From Glaciecola sp. HTCC2999 (GTDB lineage Bacteria; Pseudomonadota; Gammaproteobacteria; Enterobacterales; Alteromonadaceae): DNA of 64,000 nt. A model generated the notes under the pieces. It saw only the letters and a list, made by a program, of their open reading frames with translations. It made no database searches and was not told where the DNA came from. Each line of letters starts with the position of its first letter. Position 1 is the first letter of the stretch. The stretch is taken from positions 49,404 to 113,403 of the forward strand of contig CATECQ010000001.1 in the NCBI GenBank assembly GCA_949498985.1. Direction: 5' to 3'. A program made the translations under genes and the position numbers. This document shows, piece by piece, positions 54,553 to 63,985 of the stretch.

Positions 54553-55824
54553 CTAATGTAAGAATTCCGCCGCGACTAAGTTCGCGGCTTTTTTTGCGGG
54601 ATACACAGTCGCTATCATACTTAATCCTAGTGCAATAAATACGGTCAATAATACATCGATTAGGTGAAGTTCAGTCGGCAAGAAATCAATAAAGTAGATA
54701 TCTCCCGACAACATTGCAACTCCCAATAAGCCTTCAAAAAAACGAATTATTTGCGCCAAGTACACACTGAAGATAATACCTAAGCTAGTACCTGAAATAA
54801 TACCAATTCCAGCATTAAATAACCCTTGGAGCATGAAGATTCTGGACAAAAATAACGGACTGGCACCCATCGTTTTCAAAATAGCAATTTGCGACTGTTT
54901 ATTTTTCACCGCCATCGTCAAAGAAGATAAAATATTAAACGACGCGACTGCGATAACGAGTATTAAAACGATATACACGATGATTTTAACTAACTGTATG
55001 TCTTGGTATAAGTGGCCATGAGTTCTGGTCCAGTCAGAAATATAAACAGCTTCAGGGTATTCATAACCAATTTGATAAGTAAAGTTTGATGCAGCAAAGA
55101 CGTCGTTATAATAAATCTGTAGACCTTTGGCGCCTTTTGTAACACCAATAACGTTATTTAAGGCATCTAGACGTGTTAATCCAAGCAATAAATCAGGTTC
55201 ACCGCCAACATTGATCTCACCAGCCAAATAACCGGTTAAGCGGGTGGGTGATTTAAAATTGAGTCCACCATTGTTGGCTGAATGATTCTCTTGAACCGGT
55301 AATAACATGGAGACGGCTTGCCCGGGTAGTAATGAAAACTTATCGATGACTCCTTTACCTAAATAGATCTCAGGGCTCTCTGGAGAAGGAGGTGCTACGT
55401 TATACAATTCGACAAAATCCCATAATGGATGAGTAACATGATTCACATCCAGTCCTGTAATACTTAATCCATGTAAGGCATCTTTCACTTGTAATAGCGC
55501 AGACTGCTGTGAATATGGATACACTGATTTTACAAATGGTTGTTGTGCAATCGTGTTCAATCCCTCATTTAAGGAGTGAAGACCTGCCGGATCGACTGCA
55601 AATATTTCTCCGTGTGGGATAACAGACAAAATCCGTCCTTCTAGTTCACGTTCAAAACCATTCATAACGGACAATAGTAAGATCAAAACAGCACAGCCCA
55701 GTGATATACCCACAATCGAGGCTGCAGAAATAAAAGAAACAAAACGTTGATCGTGTTTTTTCTGTCTGAATCGACGTGCTATTTGCCATGCCAAAGACCA
55801 AGATGAAGCGCTTGGATGTGACAT
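54553..55824 (-). CDS. lolE: Lipoprotein-releasing ABC transporter permease (LolE-like)
   Basis: A 423-residue FtsX-type permease: one N-terminal membrane segment (about 31-52), a large periplasmic domain and three C-terminal segments. SVMNGFERELEGRILSVIPH is the LolC/E landmark, and the HGEIF following fits LolE better than LolC. With LolD it extracts lipoproteins from the inner membrane for LolA. It lies one base after lolD. Only one permease is seen next to lolD; lolC is not in the window. Confidence 0.85.
   Translation of the reverse strand: MSHPSASSWSLAWQIARRFRQKKHDQRFVSFISAASIVGISLGCAVLILLLSVMNGFERELEGRILSVIPHGEIFAVDPAGLHSLNEGLNTIAQQPFVKSVYPYSQQSALLQVKDALHGLSITGLDVNHVTHPLWDFVELYNVAPPSPESPEIYLGKGVIDKFSLLPGQAVSMLLPVQENHSANNGGLNFKSPTRLTGYLAGEINVGGEPDLLLGLTRLDALNNVIGVTKGAKGLQIYYNDVFAASNFTYQIGYEYPEAVYISDWTRTHGHLYQDIQLVKIIVYIVLILVIAVASFNILSSLTMAVKNKQSQIAILKTMGASPLFLSRIFMLQGLFNAGIGIISGTSLGIIFSVYLAQIIRFFEGLLGVAMLSGDIYFIDFLPTELHLIDVLLTVFIALGLSMIATVYPAKKAANLVAAEFLH
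54569..54596 (+). terminator. Terminator of the symporter gene inside the lolE 3' coding end
   Basis: GCCGCGA (54569-54575), loop CTAAGT, TCGCGGC (54582-54588), then seven T's: a perfect GC-rich stem and U-tract for the + strand, 38 bases past the symporter stop. The stem codes for Ala/Asn residues of lolE on the other strand. Confidence 0.85.
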
Positions 55825-55825
55825 G

Positions 55826-56509
55826 TTAAACGCTTCCTTGAGTTAAACGACCTTTAATTAGGCGATATTGAGTATCTAGTTTTTGAGCAAGGCGCAAATC
55901 ATGTGTAACCACCACAGCAGCAAATGCGTACTTAGTCTTTAATGAATCGAGTAAATGATAAATTTCCTCACCTGTTTCATCATCTAAATTTCCGGTTGGT
56001 TCATCAGCTAAGAGTAATGCTGGTTCATTAATCAATGCTCTCGCAATCGCTACCCGCTGGCGTTCTCCGCCAGACAACTGATTAGGAAAATGTTTTAAAC
56101 GCTGACCCAGGCCAACGTCAATCAGTAATTGTTGGGCTTTTGCATATGCATTAGATTTCGATGACCCGCCGATGAGCAATGGCATAGCCACGTTTTCCAT
56201 TGCATTAAATTCAGGTAACAAATGATGAAATTGATAGATAAATCCAATATCTGTATTACGGAGTTTGGCATTTTGGGTATCACTACTGGTAACCAAGTTA
56301 TGATTTTGAAAGATTACAGTACCGCTTGAAGGTACATCAAGTCCCCCCAGAATATGTAACAAGGTGCTTTTTCCAGAGCCCGAGGAGCCTATAATAGCGA
56401 CATGCTCTCCTGCAGATAATGATAAATTTACATGTTGAAGAATATCAATACTATGCTCACCGTCAGCATATGATTTAGATACCTCTGTCGCAACTAACAA
56501 TGTCATCAA
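55826..56509 (-). CDS. lolD: Lipoprotein-releasing ABC transporter ATP-binding protein LolD
   Basis: A 227-residue ATPase. Walker [19 protein letters not shown], signature [16 protein letters not shown], Walker [17 protein letters not shown] and the switch His in VVTHD are all present. It powers LolCDE or LolDE. It is divergent from the maltose transporter gene. Confidence 0.94.
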   Translation of the reverse strand: MMTLLVATEVSKSYADGEHSIDILQHVNLSLSAGEHVAIIGSSGSGKSTLLHILGGLDVPSSGTVIFQNHNLVTSSDTQNAKLRNTDIGFIYQFHHLLPEFNAMENVAMPLLIGGSSKSNAYAKAQQLLIDVGLGQRLKHFPNQLSGGERQRVAIARALINEPALLLADEPTGNLDDETGEEIYHLLDSLKTKYAFAAVVVTHDLRLAQKLDTQYRLIKGRLTQGSV

Positions 56510-56655
56510 ACACCCTACTCACTTCTATTTATAAGCTTATTGTCAAATGCATTGTGTAGAAATACAAGCGATTTTATTTCGCGTTTACACGCTTCATATA
56601 AATATTAAATGTGTGCAGGTCAAAATTTAAATAATCGCAATAATTTATTTGCACC

Positions 56656-56689
56656 CTTAATCGATTAAGTTTATTCTGTGTGTTATGCT
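56656..56689 (+). promoter_or_regulatory. Palindromic operator and extended -10 upstream of the malT operon
   Basis: CTTAATC-GATTAAG (56656-56669) is a perfect 14-bp palindrome with a central CG, the form used by LacI-family repressors. An extended -10 (TG-T-TATGCT, 56681-56689) follows, so the operator would overlap the -35 region. The start codon is at 56728. The regulator gene is not in the window. Confidence 0.55.
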
Positions 56690-56727
56690 AGTTAACGAAT
56701 AATTAACATAATTAGGACACAATAATA

Positions 56728-58074
56728 ATGAACTCAGGACTTAAACCTCGTTTATCCTTTTGGCAAGTCTGGAACATGTGTTTCGGCTTCTTTGGGATCC
56801 AATATGGCTTTGGCTTACAACAAGCTAACCTCAGCCCTATTTTCACTTACCATGGCGCATCCTATGACCAACTTCCCTTGTTATGGTTAGCAGGCCCCGT
56901 TACTGGCTTACTCATTCAACCACTAATTGGTGCTATCAGTGATAGAACTTGGACAAGCTTTGGTCGCCGTAAACCGTTTTTCCTATGGGGCGCAATCATT
57001 GGCAGTGTTGCAGTATTATTTATGCCATACGTACCTGAGTTATGGATGGTAGTAGGATTATTCTGGATCCTAGATGCTGCGATGAATACTGCAATGGAAC
57101 CGTATCGTGCAATGGTCGGAGATATGATCAACCGAGAACAACGCCCATTTGCTTTTGCATTACAAACGTTCATGATTTCTGGTGGCCAAATATTGGCCAG
57201 CTTAATGCCAGTAATTATGATTGCCTTGGGGGTATCTGCTGTGACCGACGGAACCTTCATCCCTGATATTGTTAAATACTCGTTCGTATGTGGTGTTGTA
57301 GTAATTATAATCACGGCTATCTGGTCATTTATGAAGACTCAAGAGTACCCACCAGAAAATATAGAGGCATTCCAAGCAGAAAATAAAGGTAAAGTAATAT
57401 CGAGTATTTTACCTGATCTCTGGAGTGCTTTTAAAGATATGCCAATGACCTTAAAACAGGTCTGGTGGGTCAAACTAGTCACATGGTTCGGATTACCATT
57501 AATGTGGCAGTATTTATCTCTTTCAATCGCATATCACGTTTATGACGCCCCTACTCCAGATGCGCCTGGTTTTGCTGAAGGTACGGCCCAAGGTGGCACT
57601 GCTTTTGCTGTAATGCATATTGCGACCCTTATCATGTCTTTTTTCATTGCTAAAACCATTCACAAATTTGGTGACAATAAAGTCTATGCGTTTTGTTTAG
57701 CAGTGGGTGGATTAGGCTTTTTATCCATGCAACTTACAACTGATTTATACACAACCTTAGCGTGTATGGCGTTAGTTGGTGTGGGCTGGGCAGGTGTAAT
57801 TACCGTTCCTTTCATTATCTGTGCAAATGTCGCTCCTGCCATGCGTATAGGAGTCTATATGGGACTCTTAAATGCCATGATTTGTTTACCTCAAATTATG
57901 GAAATGCTGAGTATTGGTCTAATTTTCGATTCTGTCCTAGGCGGAGATCCTCGCAACGCTCTGGCATTATGTGGTTTATTATTTTTAGTTGGCTCTGCAC
58001 TGGCCCTCCGTATCAACTCTGCTGGCGATACATTAACCAGCCAAAACAACGAAAAGCAACAGGAACAAGCTTAA
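56728..58074 (+). CDS. malT: MFS sugar transporter (maltose/oligosaccharide, MalT-like, SLC45-type)
   Basis: A 448-residue transporter of about 12 membrane segments. Seen: FFGIQYGFGLQQANLSPIF at the N-end, GAISDRTWTSFGRRKPFFLWG between segments 2 and 3 (the major-facilitator loop), and DAAMNTAMEPYRAMVGD. The pattern matches Shewanella-type maltose permeases, related to sucrose:H+ symporters. The glucosidase starts in its last base (TAATG), so both are coupled; disaccharide uptake with inside hydrolysis is inferred. The name malT here means the porter, not the E. coli activator. Confidence 0.85.
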   Translation: MNSGLKPRLSFWQVWNMCFGFFGIQYGFGLQQANLSPIFTYHGASYDQLPLLWLAGPVTGLLIQPLIGAISDRTWTSFGRRKPFFLWGAIIGSVAVLFMPYVPELWMVVGLFWILDAAMNTAMEPYRAMVGDMINREQRPFAFALQTFMISGGQILASLMPVIMIALGVSAVTDGTFIPDIVKYSFVCGVVVIIITAIWSFMKTQEYPPENIEAFQAENKGKVISSILPDLWSAFKDMPMTLKQVWWVKLVTWFGLPLMWQYLSLSIAYHVYDAPTPDAPGFAEGTAQGGTAFAVMHIATLIMSFFIAKTIHKFGDNKVYAFCLAVGGLGFLSMQLTTDLYTTLACMALVGVGWAGVITVPFIICANVAPAMRIGVYMGLLNAMICLPQIMEMLSIGLIFDSVLGGDPRNALALCGLLFLVGSALALRINSAGDTLTSQNNEKQQEQA

Positions 58075-59765
58075 TGAAGTTAGCAAATATCAAACGTGAA
58101 TGGTGGAAAGAAGGCGTGGTTTATCAAATTTATCCACGCAGTTTTCAAGATTCAAATGGCGATGGTATCGGTGATTTACGCGGTATCATTAACCGACTTG
58201 ATTACATAAAAAGTTTAGGCGTTGATATTATTTGGTTGAATCCAATTTACGGGTCACCTAATGACGATAATGGCTACGATATTTCTGATTATCGTAGCAT
58301 CATGTCCGAATTTGGTGACATGGAAGATTTTGAAGCACTACTGACTGGTATGCACGAGCGTGGCTTAAAAGTGGTGATGGATTTAGTCGTGAATCACTGT
58401 AGTGATGAACACATGTGGTTCCAAGAAGCTAAACAATCTCGCGAGAACCCATATTATGATTATTTTCACTGGTGGCCCGCAGAAAAAGGCACACCACCTC
58501 ACCGCTGGTCATATTTTGATCCTGAAGCAAATGCATGGTGTTATAACGAAGCCACTGACTCGTACTATTTGCATTACTTTTCAATCAAACAACCTGATCT
58601 AAACTGGGAGAATCCTAAGTTACGTGCTGAAATATATGACATGATGCACTTTTGGTTTAAAAAAGGCATTGATGGTTTCCGTATGGATGTCATCACATTT
58701 ATATCAAAACATGAAGGCTATCCAGAATTCCCACCCGAATTTCATGGTCAAGCGATGATTGATATGTATGCTCAAGGACCTAAGTTGCATGAATATCTTC
58801 ATGAAATGAATCGAGAAGTCTTACAACATTATGACATCATGACCGTCGCTGAAGGACCTGGCACACACACAGATAATGTATTAAAGCTAGTGGGTGAAGA
58901 CCGTCAAGAGTTGAACATGAACTATCACTTTGACCATGTCAGTATTGGTGTTGGCGACCGTTTTATTATTAATGACGACTTCCAAAACCTCGTCAAATTC
59001 AAACAAGTTATGTCTGAATGGGATGCGGCTCTGGCTACAGAAGGTTGGAATACCGTATATTTTGGTAATCATGATTTCCCTCGAATGGTGACGCGCTGGG
59101 CGTCTGATGCCCCAGAGCATCGCCGCACTGCATCAAAAATGCTATCGACCTATTTATTGACTATGCGAGGGACACCATATTATTACATGGGTGATGAACT
59201 TGGTATGTCAAATATTAAGTTTGATAATATTGAAGATTATAAAGACATCATGACTATTAATTGGTATCACCTAACCAAAGCAGAAGGTGGTGATTTAAAT
59301 GAGTTTTTGGAGTCACATAAATTATGCGCTCGAGACAATGCACGGACACCTGTTCAGTGGAATGATTCTGAACATGCAGGTTTTACAACAGGCTCTCCAT
59401 GGATTAAGGTCAACCCAAATTATGTCGATGTTAATGCTGCAGTACAAGAGGGTGATCCCGACTCGGAATTAAATTATTTCAGACAATTGAATCAAGTACG
59501 AAAAGATAATCTCACACTCATCTATGGGGCATATACGTTACTACTTGCCGAACATACTGAGATTTATGCGTATACTCGGTCGTTAGATGAAGATGTCATT
59601 CTAGTGTTACTCAACTACTCTGACAAAACAGTAACAATTAACCAAGCTGATCTAGCAGGTGTAAATGTCTCTAGTGGTACCATTTTATTAAATAATGTTG
59701 AATCACTAGATGTAACTGAAAAAACAATCACATTAGCACCTTATCAAGCTGTATTAATCAGATAA
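58074..59765 (+). CDS. Alpha-glucosidase / oligo-1,6-glucosidase (GH13)
   Basis: A 563-residue cytoplasmic glycoside hydrolase of family 13. Seen: VVYQIYPRSFQDSNGDGIGD at the start, VMDLVVNHCSDEH, the nucleophile Asp in IDGFRMDVI, the acid/base Glu in MTVAEGPG, and NHDFPRMVTRW with the transition-state Asp. The C-terminal beta domain begins near residue 480. There is no signal peptide, fitting cleavage of imported maltose-type sugars. The open frame extends upstream inside malT but the start is the ATG at 58074. A terminator follows. Confidence 0.92.
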   Translation: MKLANIKREWWKEGVVYQIYPRSFQDSNGDGIGDLRGIINRLDYIKSLGVDIIWLNPIYGSPNDDNGYDISDYRSIMSEFGDMEDFEALLTGMHERGLKVVMDLVVNHCSDEHMWFQEAKQSRENPYYDYFHWWPAEKGTPPHRWSYFDPEANAWCYNEATDSYYLHYFSIKQPDLNWENPKLRAEIYDMMHFWFKKGIDGFRMDVITFISKHEGYPEFPPEFHGQAMIDMYAQGPKLHEYLHEMNREVLQHYDIMTVAEGPGTHTDNVLKLVGEDRQELNMNYHFDHVSIGVGDRFIINDDFQNLVKFKQVMSEWDAALATEGWNTVYFGNHDFPRMVTRWASDAPEHRRTASKMLSTYLLTMRGTPYYYMGDELGMSNIKFDNIEDYKDIMTINWYHLTKAEGGDLNEFLESHKLCARDNARTPVQWNDSEHAGFTTGSPWIKVNPNYVDVNAAVQEGDPDSELNYFRQLNQVRKDNLTLIYGAYTLLLAEHTEIYAYTRSLDEDVILVLLNYSDKTVTINQADLAGVNVSSGTILLNNVESLDVTEKTITLAPYQAVLIR

Positions 59766-59787
59766 ATATACCTGCAATATTAATATC

Positions 59788-59832
59788 AAACCTTTATATG
59801 GGATATGACAATTTCGTATAAAGGTTTTTTTT
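59788..59832 (+). terminator. Terminator of the malT-glucosidase operon
   Basis: AAACCTTTATA (59788-59798) and TATAAAGGTTT (59817-59827) form an 11-bp stem with an 18-base loop, followed by T's. It lies about 25 bases past the stop and is probably shared with the convergent MFS gene. Confidence 0.75.
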
Positions 59833-61069
59833 ATAAGCCACCAAAGCGAGTTTCCGCACCTGGTTTAGGCTGATACGGTATTAAACTAGCAAGTAATAAT
59901 GAACAACATGCAAACCCAGCCCCAATCAAAAATACACTACTAGACGAATGTAACCACAATAAACCCAATAACGCAGGAATAAAAACTGCGGCAATATGAT
60001 TAATGGTAAAGCTGACACTTGCAGTGACAGCAATGTCTTCTGGCTGTGCAATCTTCTGGAAATACGTTTTCATCGCAATAGCAAGCGCAAAAAACATATG
60101 ATCAACGACATATAAAGCCCCGGCAATATATTGGTTTTCTACAAATGAGTAAGCCAAAAAGACCCCAATTAACCCAATGTATTCAAACATTAATGCATTA
60201 CGCTCTCCGACTTTGCTGATCCAGCGACCAATCTTGGGTGCAAAAAACAAATTAAAAACATAATTAACCATGAACAATGCACTGATCTGTCCAACTGAAT
60301 AACCAAATTTTTCCACCATCAAAAAACCTGCGAACACGACAAAAATCTGTCGCCTTGCGCCACTAAAAAATACGAGAGCATAATATAAAGCGTATTGTTT
60401 TTTGATAATGAGTTTTTTGGTTTGTACCGATATTGCTTTGAACTGTGGGAAACTCGACCACAGTAATATTGCTATGATGACACCAACACTACCGATTAAC
60501 GCATAGGCATGCGCATATGACCATTTAAAGTATGCCATCAGTGCCCAAATCACTCCATATGCACATAATGCTCCAACAGCTTTAAATGCGAGTGCTTTTC
60601 CCATAAATTCCGGCGTTTTATCTTTGGCTAGCCACTGTAAGGTTAGGGACTGGTTGATGGTCTCGTAATAGTGAAAGCCTATAGACATGATCACCGTAGT
60701 CACATACAGCCCCATCACTGATGGATAAAAACCGGTCAAACCGACTCCGACGCATGTAAGAAGTAATGCCAACGTGGCAAATCGCTGTTCTTTTATAAAC
60801 AATAATACATAAATAGCAGTAAACGCCAAAAAACCTGGGATTTCTCTAAGTGACTGTAATATCCCAATTTCTTTACCTGTAAAAGCAGCTTGTTCAATAA
60901 CAAAATTATTAAGTAACACTTGCCAGGTTGAAAACACTAATGCCATACAAAATGACATGATAAGTAAAAAATTGGCAGGATGATAAAAGGAATGAGTCGT
61001 ATTTAACTCGTCAGAGTACTCAGTTGAACGATGAGTGAGTAAGCGGTAAAAATTATTTATGAAGGACAT
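59831..61069 (-). CDS. MFS transporter of unknown substrate
   Basis: A 412-residue protein with about 12 membrane segments (from about 32 to 405). Residues 1-30 are polar. It has general major facilitator features (FFSGARRQIFVVFAGFLMVE and KIGRWISKVGERNALM in the second half), but no motif that names a substrate. It is convergent with the glucosidase gene and shares its terminator. No signal of operon with other genes. Confidence 0.75.
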   Translation of the reverse strand: MSFINNFYRLLTHRSTEYSDELNTTHSFYHPANFLLIMSFCMALVFSTWQVLLNNFVIEQAAFTGKEIGILQSLREIPGFLAFTAIYVLLFIKEQRFATLALLLTCVGVGLTGFYPSVMGLYVTTVIMSIGFHYYETINQSLTLQWLAKDKTPEFMGKALAFKAVGALCAYGVIWALMAYFKWSYAHAYALIGSVGVIIAILLWSSFPQFKAISVQTKKLIIKKQYALYYALVFFSGARRQIFVVFAGFLMVEKFGYSVGQISALFMVNYVFNLFFAPKIGRWISKVGERNALMFEYIGLIGVFLAYSFVENQYIAGALYVVDHMFFALAIAMKTYFQKIAQPEDIAVTASVSFTINHIAAVFIPALLGLLWLHSSSSVFLIGAGFACCSLLLASLIPYQPKPGAETRFGGL

Positions 61070-61136
61070 GGTTTACAAATTAGATGTTTAAAGCAAAAAT
61101 ACATTATATCGTAAATTGACCTGAGATGATTTGAAT

Positions 61137-61496
61137 ATGAGCCAATCTAACTTTCAACAAAAAGATATGACCGGAGTGTTGTTTTATAATGCTTATAAAG
61201 ACAAGGACACACAGCCTAATTTTAAAGGCAAAGTCATGATAGAAGGTAAAGAGTTTTCATTGAGTGCTTGGGAACGCAAAGATAAAAACGGCAATACCTA
61301 TTATTCGTTACAAGCTAATTCTCCCGATGAAATTCGTTCTCGTGCAGAAGATAATCTATCTAAGCTCAAAAATAATGTCTTCGGCGAGAGTTCAAAACAG
61401 CCTTCCGACACTTCTCCTCACAATATCAAGCCAGTAGACGCGCCGAAACCGATGCCTGCGCCAGACTTTGATGATGATGATGATTTACCCTTTTAG
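61137..61496 (+). CDS. SSB-like OB-fold protein with acidic DDDDDLPF tail
   Basis: A 119-residue protein (ATG at 61137; the frame opens at a TTG two codons earlier). The N-terminal part (about 10-75) has TGVLFYNAYKDKDTQPNFKG, KVMIEGKEFSLSAWERKDK and GNTYYSLQAN, consistent with a small OB-fold or DUF736-like barrel. A disordered linker rich in Ser and Pro follows. The last ten residues, DFDDDDDLPF, are the tip that single-stranded-DNA-binding proteins use to recruit repair enzymes. I infer DNA binding or partner binding; it is not the housekeeping SSB. It resembles small phage SSB-type proteins. Confidence 0.6.
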   Translation: MSQSNFQQKDMTGVLFYNAYKDKDTQPNFKGKVMIEGKEFSLSAWERKDKNGNTYYSLQANSPDEIRSRAEDNLSKLKNNVFGESSKQPSDTSPHNIKPVDAPKPMPAPDFDDDDDLPF

Positions 61497-61650
61497 ATAG
61501 TTGAATCTTAAGCAACTACCCAACACCATTAATCGATTTAGTCATGTAGCGGGTAAATGACTAATATAATATAAATTATCACTACAGTCGTATTGGCATT
61601 ACCTGTGGGTTTGATTACACTATGACCAAATTTTTTATGGAGTGTACGTT

Positions 61651-62574
61651 ATGTCAATGTATGTTGTGGGACACAAGATCCCTGATTCTGATTCAATCTG
61701 TGGTGCTTTAGCCATTGCTTACTTAAAAAATCAAATCGGCGAGCCAGCTATACCCGCTCGTTTGGGTGAACTATCACCAGAAACTCAATTTATTTTAGAT
61801 AAATTTGGTTTTGAGGCACCTGAACTAAAAATGAGCTATGCTGGTGAAAACGTTTATATTGTTGATCATACTGAAAAAACACAAGCACCTGATGATATTG
61901 ATGAAGCGACTGTCGTCGGTGTTGTTGATCATCATAAATTAGGTGACCTTACTACCTCGACCCCACTAGAGTGTTGGATTCGTCCAGTAGGATGTAGTAA
62001 TACTATTGTCAAAATGATGTATGATTTTTATGGTGTGGAAATCCCTAAAGCTTACGCTGGTATAATGATGTGTGCAATTCTATCTGACACAGTAATCTTC
62101 AAGTCCCCGACTTGTACTACTGCGGACATAAAATGTGTTGAAGCGCTTGCTGAAATTGCAGGTATTGAAGACTACAAAGCTTTAGGCATGGAAATGTTCA
62201 AAGTAAAATCAGCCGTAGAAGGCACACCTGTTCGTGATTTAGTGTTGCGTGATTTTAAAGATTTCGATATGCATGGTAACTTAGTAGGTATAGGACAATT
62301 AGAAGTTATTGATTTGTCCGTCTTTGATACAATTAAAGCAGATTTAGCGAATGATATTATCAAACTGAAAGAAGAAGGTAATCGTCACTCAGTCATGTTG
62401 CTATTAACTGATATCATGAAAGAAGGTTCACTGATGCTGATTGCATCAGATAACGAGACATTAATTACCTCAGCTTATGATGTTTCGAGTGATAATAGTG
62501 AAGCTTGGTTAGATGGTGTATTAAGCCGCAAGAAACAAGTTGTGCCCCCTTTGCAAGACGCATTTGCTAAATAA
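61651..62574 (+). CDS. ppaC: Manganese-dependent inorganic pyrophosphatase PpaC
   Basis: A 307-residue family II pyrophosphatase of the DHH superfamily. Seen: VGHKIPDSDSICGALAIAYL at the start, VDHTEK, the DHH motif VVDHHKLGDL, and the C-terminal LSRKKQVVPPL. It hydrolyses PPi with Mn or Co. The ATG at 61651 is preferred as GGAG lies eight bases upstream; an in-frame GTG at 61642 would overlap it. It may act beside or in place of the usual family I PpA. Confidence 0.94.
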   Translation: MSMYVVGHKIPDSDSICGALAIAYLKNQIGEPAIPARLGELSPETQFILDKFGFEAPELKMSYAGENVYIVDHTEKTQAPDDIDEATVVGVVDHHKLGDLTTSTPLECWIRPVGCSNTIVKMMYDFYGVEIPKAYAGIMMCAILSDTVIFKSPTCTTADIKCVEALAEIAGIEDYKALGMEMFKVKSAVEGTPVRDLVLRDFKDFDMHGNLVGIGQLEVIDLSVFDTIKADLANDIIKLKEEGNRHSVMLLLTDIMKEGSLMLIASDNETLITSAYDVSSDNSEAWLDGVLSRKKQVVPPLQDAFAK

Positions 62575-62594
62575 AAGTATTGTCAATAAATGAT

Positions 62595-62632
62595 AAAAGC
62601 TCTGTGATGAATAACATGACAGAGCTTTTTTT
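62595..62632. terminator. Bidirectional terminator between ppaC and the RidA gene
   Basis: AAAAGCTCTGT (62595-62605) and ACAGAGCTTTT (62619-62629) form an 11-bp stem with a 13-base loop. T-run follows on the + strand (62626-62632), and a T-rich stretch on the minus strand. It lies about 21 bases past the ppaC stop. Confidence 0.85.
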
Positions 62633-62679
62633 AGTTGAGTTAACAATATGAAACCTCACCATGTATGTAGGCAATGGGA

Positions 62680-63048
62680 TTAATTGAATGATTCAGCTGC
62701 TTGCACTGTAATTTCAACAAGAATATTGGGATTAGCCATTTGAGCTTGCACACAACTTCTTGCTGGCGGTACACAATCCATTAACCACGAATTCCATATT
62801 GCATTTACCTCCGGCACGAGTGCTACATCTTTGACGTATACGGTTGCGTAAAGTAAACGTGTCTTATTTGTCCCTGCCGCAGCTAGATGTTCATCTATTC
62901 GGGCTAGTGTCGCTGATGTTTGAGCTTTTATATCATCCACATGGTCATTGTAATGCTCATCGACCTGACCGCACAAATAAACCACGCCATTATATTTTAC
63001 AATGCGACTAAGCTTCTCAGAGGAACGTAAACGGGTAATATCGGACAT
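62680..63048 (-). CDS. RidA family protein
   Basis: A 122-residue protein of the RidA/YjgF fold. Seen: VYLCGQVDEHYNDHVDDIKA, LATVYVKDVALVPEVN-type central strand (LLYATVYVKDVALVPEVNAI) and the conserved Arg in CVPPARSCVQAQ. RidA removes reactive enamine and imine intermediates made by PLP enzymes such as IlvA. The N-end differs from classical RidA (longer spacer, YjgH-like). It is convergent with ppaC. Confidence 0.85.
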   Translation of the reverse strand: MSDITRLRSSEKLSRIVKYNGVVYLCGQVDEHYNDHVDDIKAQTSATLARIDEHLAAAGTNKTRLLYATVYVKDVALVPEVNAIWNSWLMDCVPPARSCVQAQMANPNILVEITVQAAESFN

Positions 63049-63140
63049 AGAAAAAGATCCATTGAATAATTATGTCAGGTATAATACACGACTAAAGCAT
63101 ACAGATGAATTAGCGTAATACTATAAAGAAAGGAAAATTG

Positions 63141-63953
63141 ATGAAAGTCATTGTTTTAAATAGCCTGTCGCATTCTGGTTCAACAGTTCTTTCAATGGTA
63201 TTAAGTGCCTCTCAAAATGCCGTTTCATTAGGTGAGGTTTATCAAATCTTAAGAGATAAACCGTCCAAGTGGTTAGAAAATAACGAGTCTTGTAGCTGTG
63301 GTAAATCTTCAGAATCATGTGAATTTTGGCACCCTGTTCTACGTCACATACAGACACATCAAATAGATGATATAGCCGATCGATACAAGTATACCCTTGA
63401 GCAGTTTACTCGCATTTATGGCATCCACAGTACGTTAATTGACACATCAAAAGGCGATAAACATATTGATATTTATCGTCGACTCAACGTGACATTCAAG
63501 CTCATCTATCTTTTACGAGATGTTCGGTCTTTCGCATTTTCTCAAAGTAAAGTTGCTGCTCGTCAAAACAGAAAAGGCCTTAAAAAAATCAAAGGCAAGG
63601 TATGGTTTCAATTTTTAAAATGGTATTTTGGAAACAAAAAGAGATTGAACAAATTTGAACGCGCATCTATCGAGTATCATAAAATAGGTTATGAGGATTT
63701 TTGTTTTAATCAAAGCGACCGCCTCATTGAATTATGCGACTATGTAGACATTCCCTTCAATGCTGAGTATTTATCCATGATTAATGCTGAGCATCATGTT
63801 TTGATGGGTAACCCTATGCGCCACCAGAAAGATAAGCAATCCGCTATAAAGTATGATTCATCATGGTTAAGCGACCGAAGAAATGCTATACCCTCAGCCT
63901 TGTTTCCTTTTATTACTACATATAATAAAAGACACGTGTATAACAAATAGATA
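63141..63953 (+). CDS. Sulfotransferase family protein
   Basis: A protein of 269 residues. N-terminal SLSHSGSTVLSMVLSAS is the 5'-phosphosulfate loop of the PAPS-dependent sulfotransferase fold, and LIYLLRDVRSFAFSQSKVAA is the 3'-phosphate-binding strand. Both are convincing. Two Cys pairs (SCSCGKSSESCEF) near residue 55 are unusual. It probably transfers sulfate to a surface sugar or lipid. The ATG at 63141 has AAAGGA upstream. The acceptor is unknown; no polysaccharide gene is in the window. It is beside a tRNA end, a place where transferred genes gather. Confidence 0.72.
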
Positions 63954-63985
63954 TCTCTAGAAGAGAAGATTTTGGGGATTTAAAA

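Noticed and set aside
61529..61540. TTAATCGATTTA, similar to the malT operator
   Set aside because: It is one base off a palindrome, upstream of ppaC, with no link to sugar use; may be chance.
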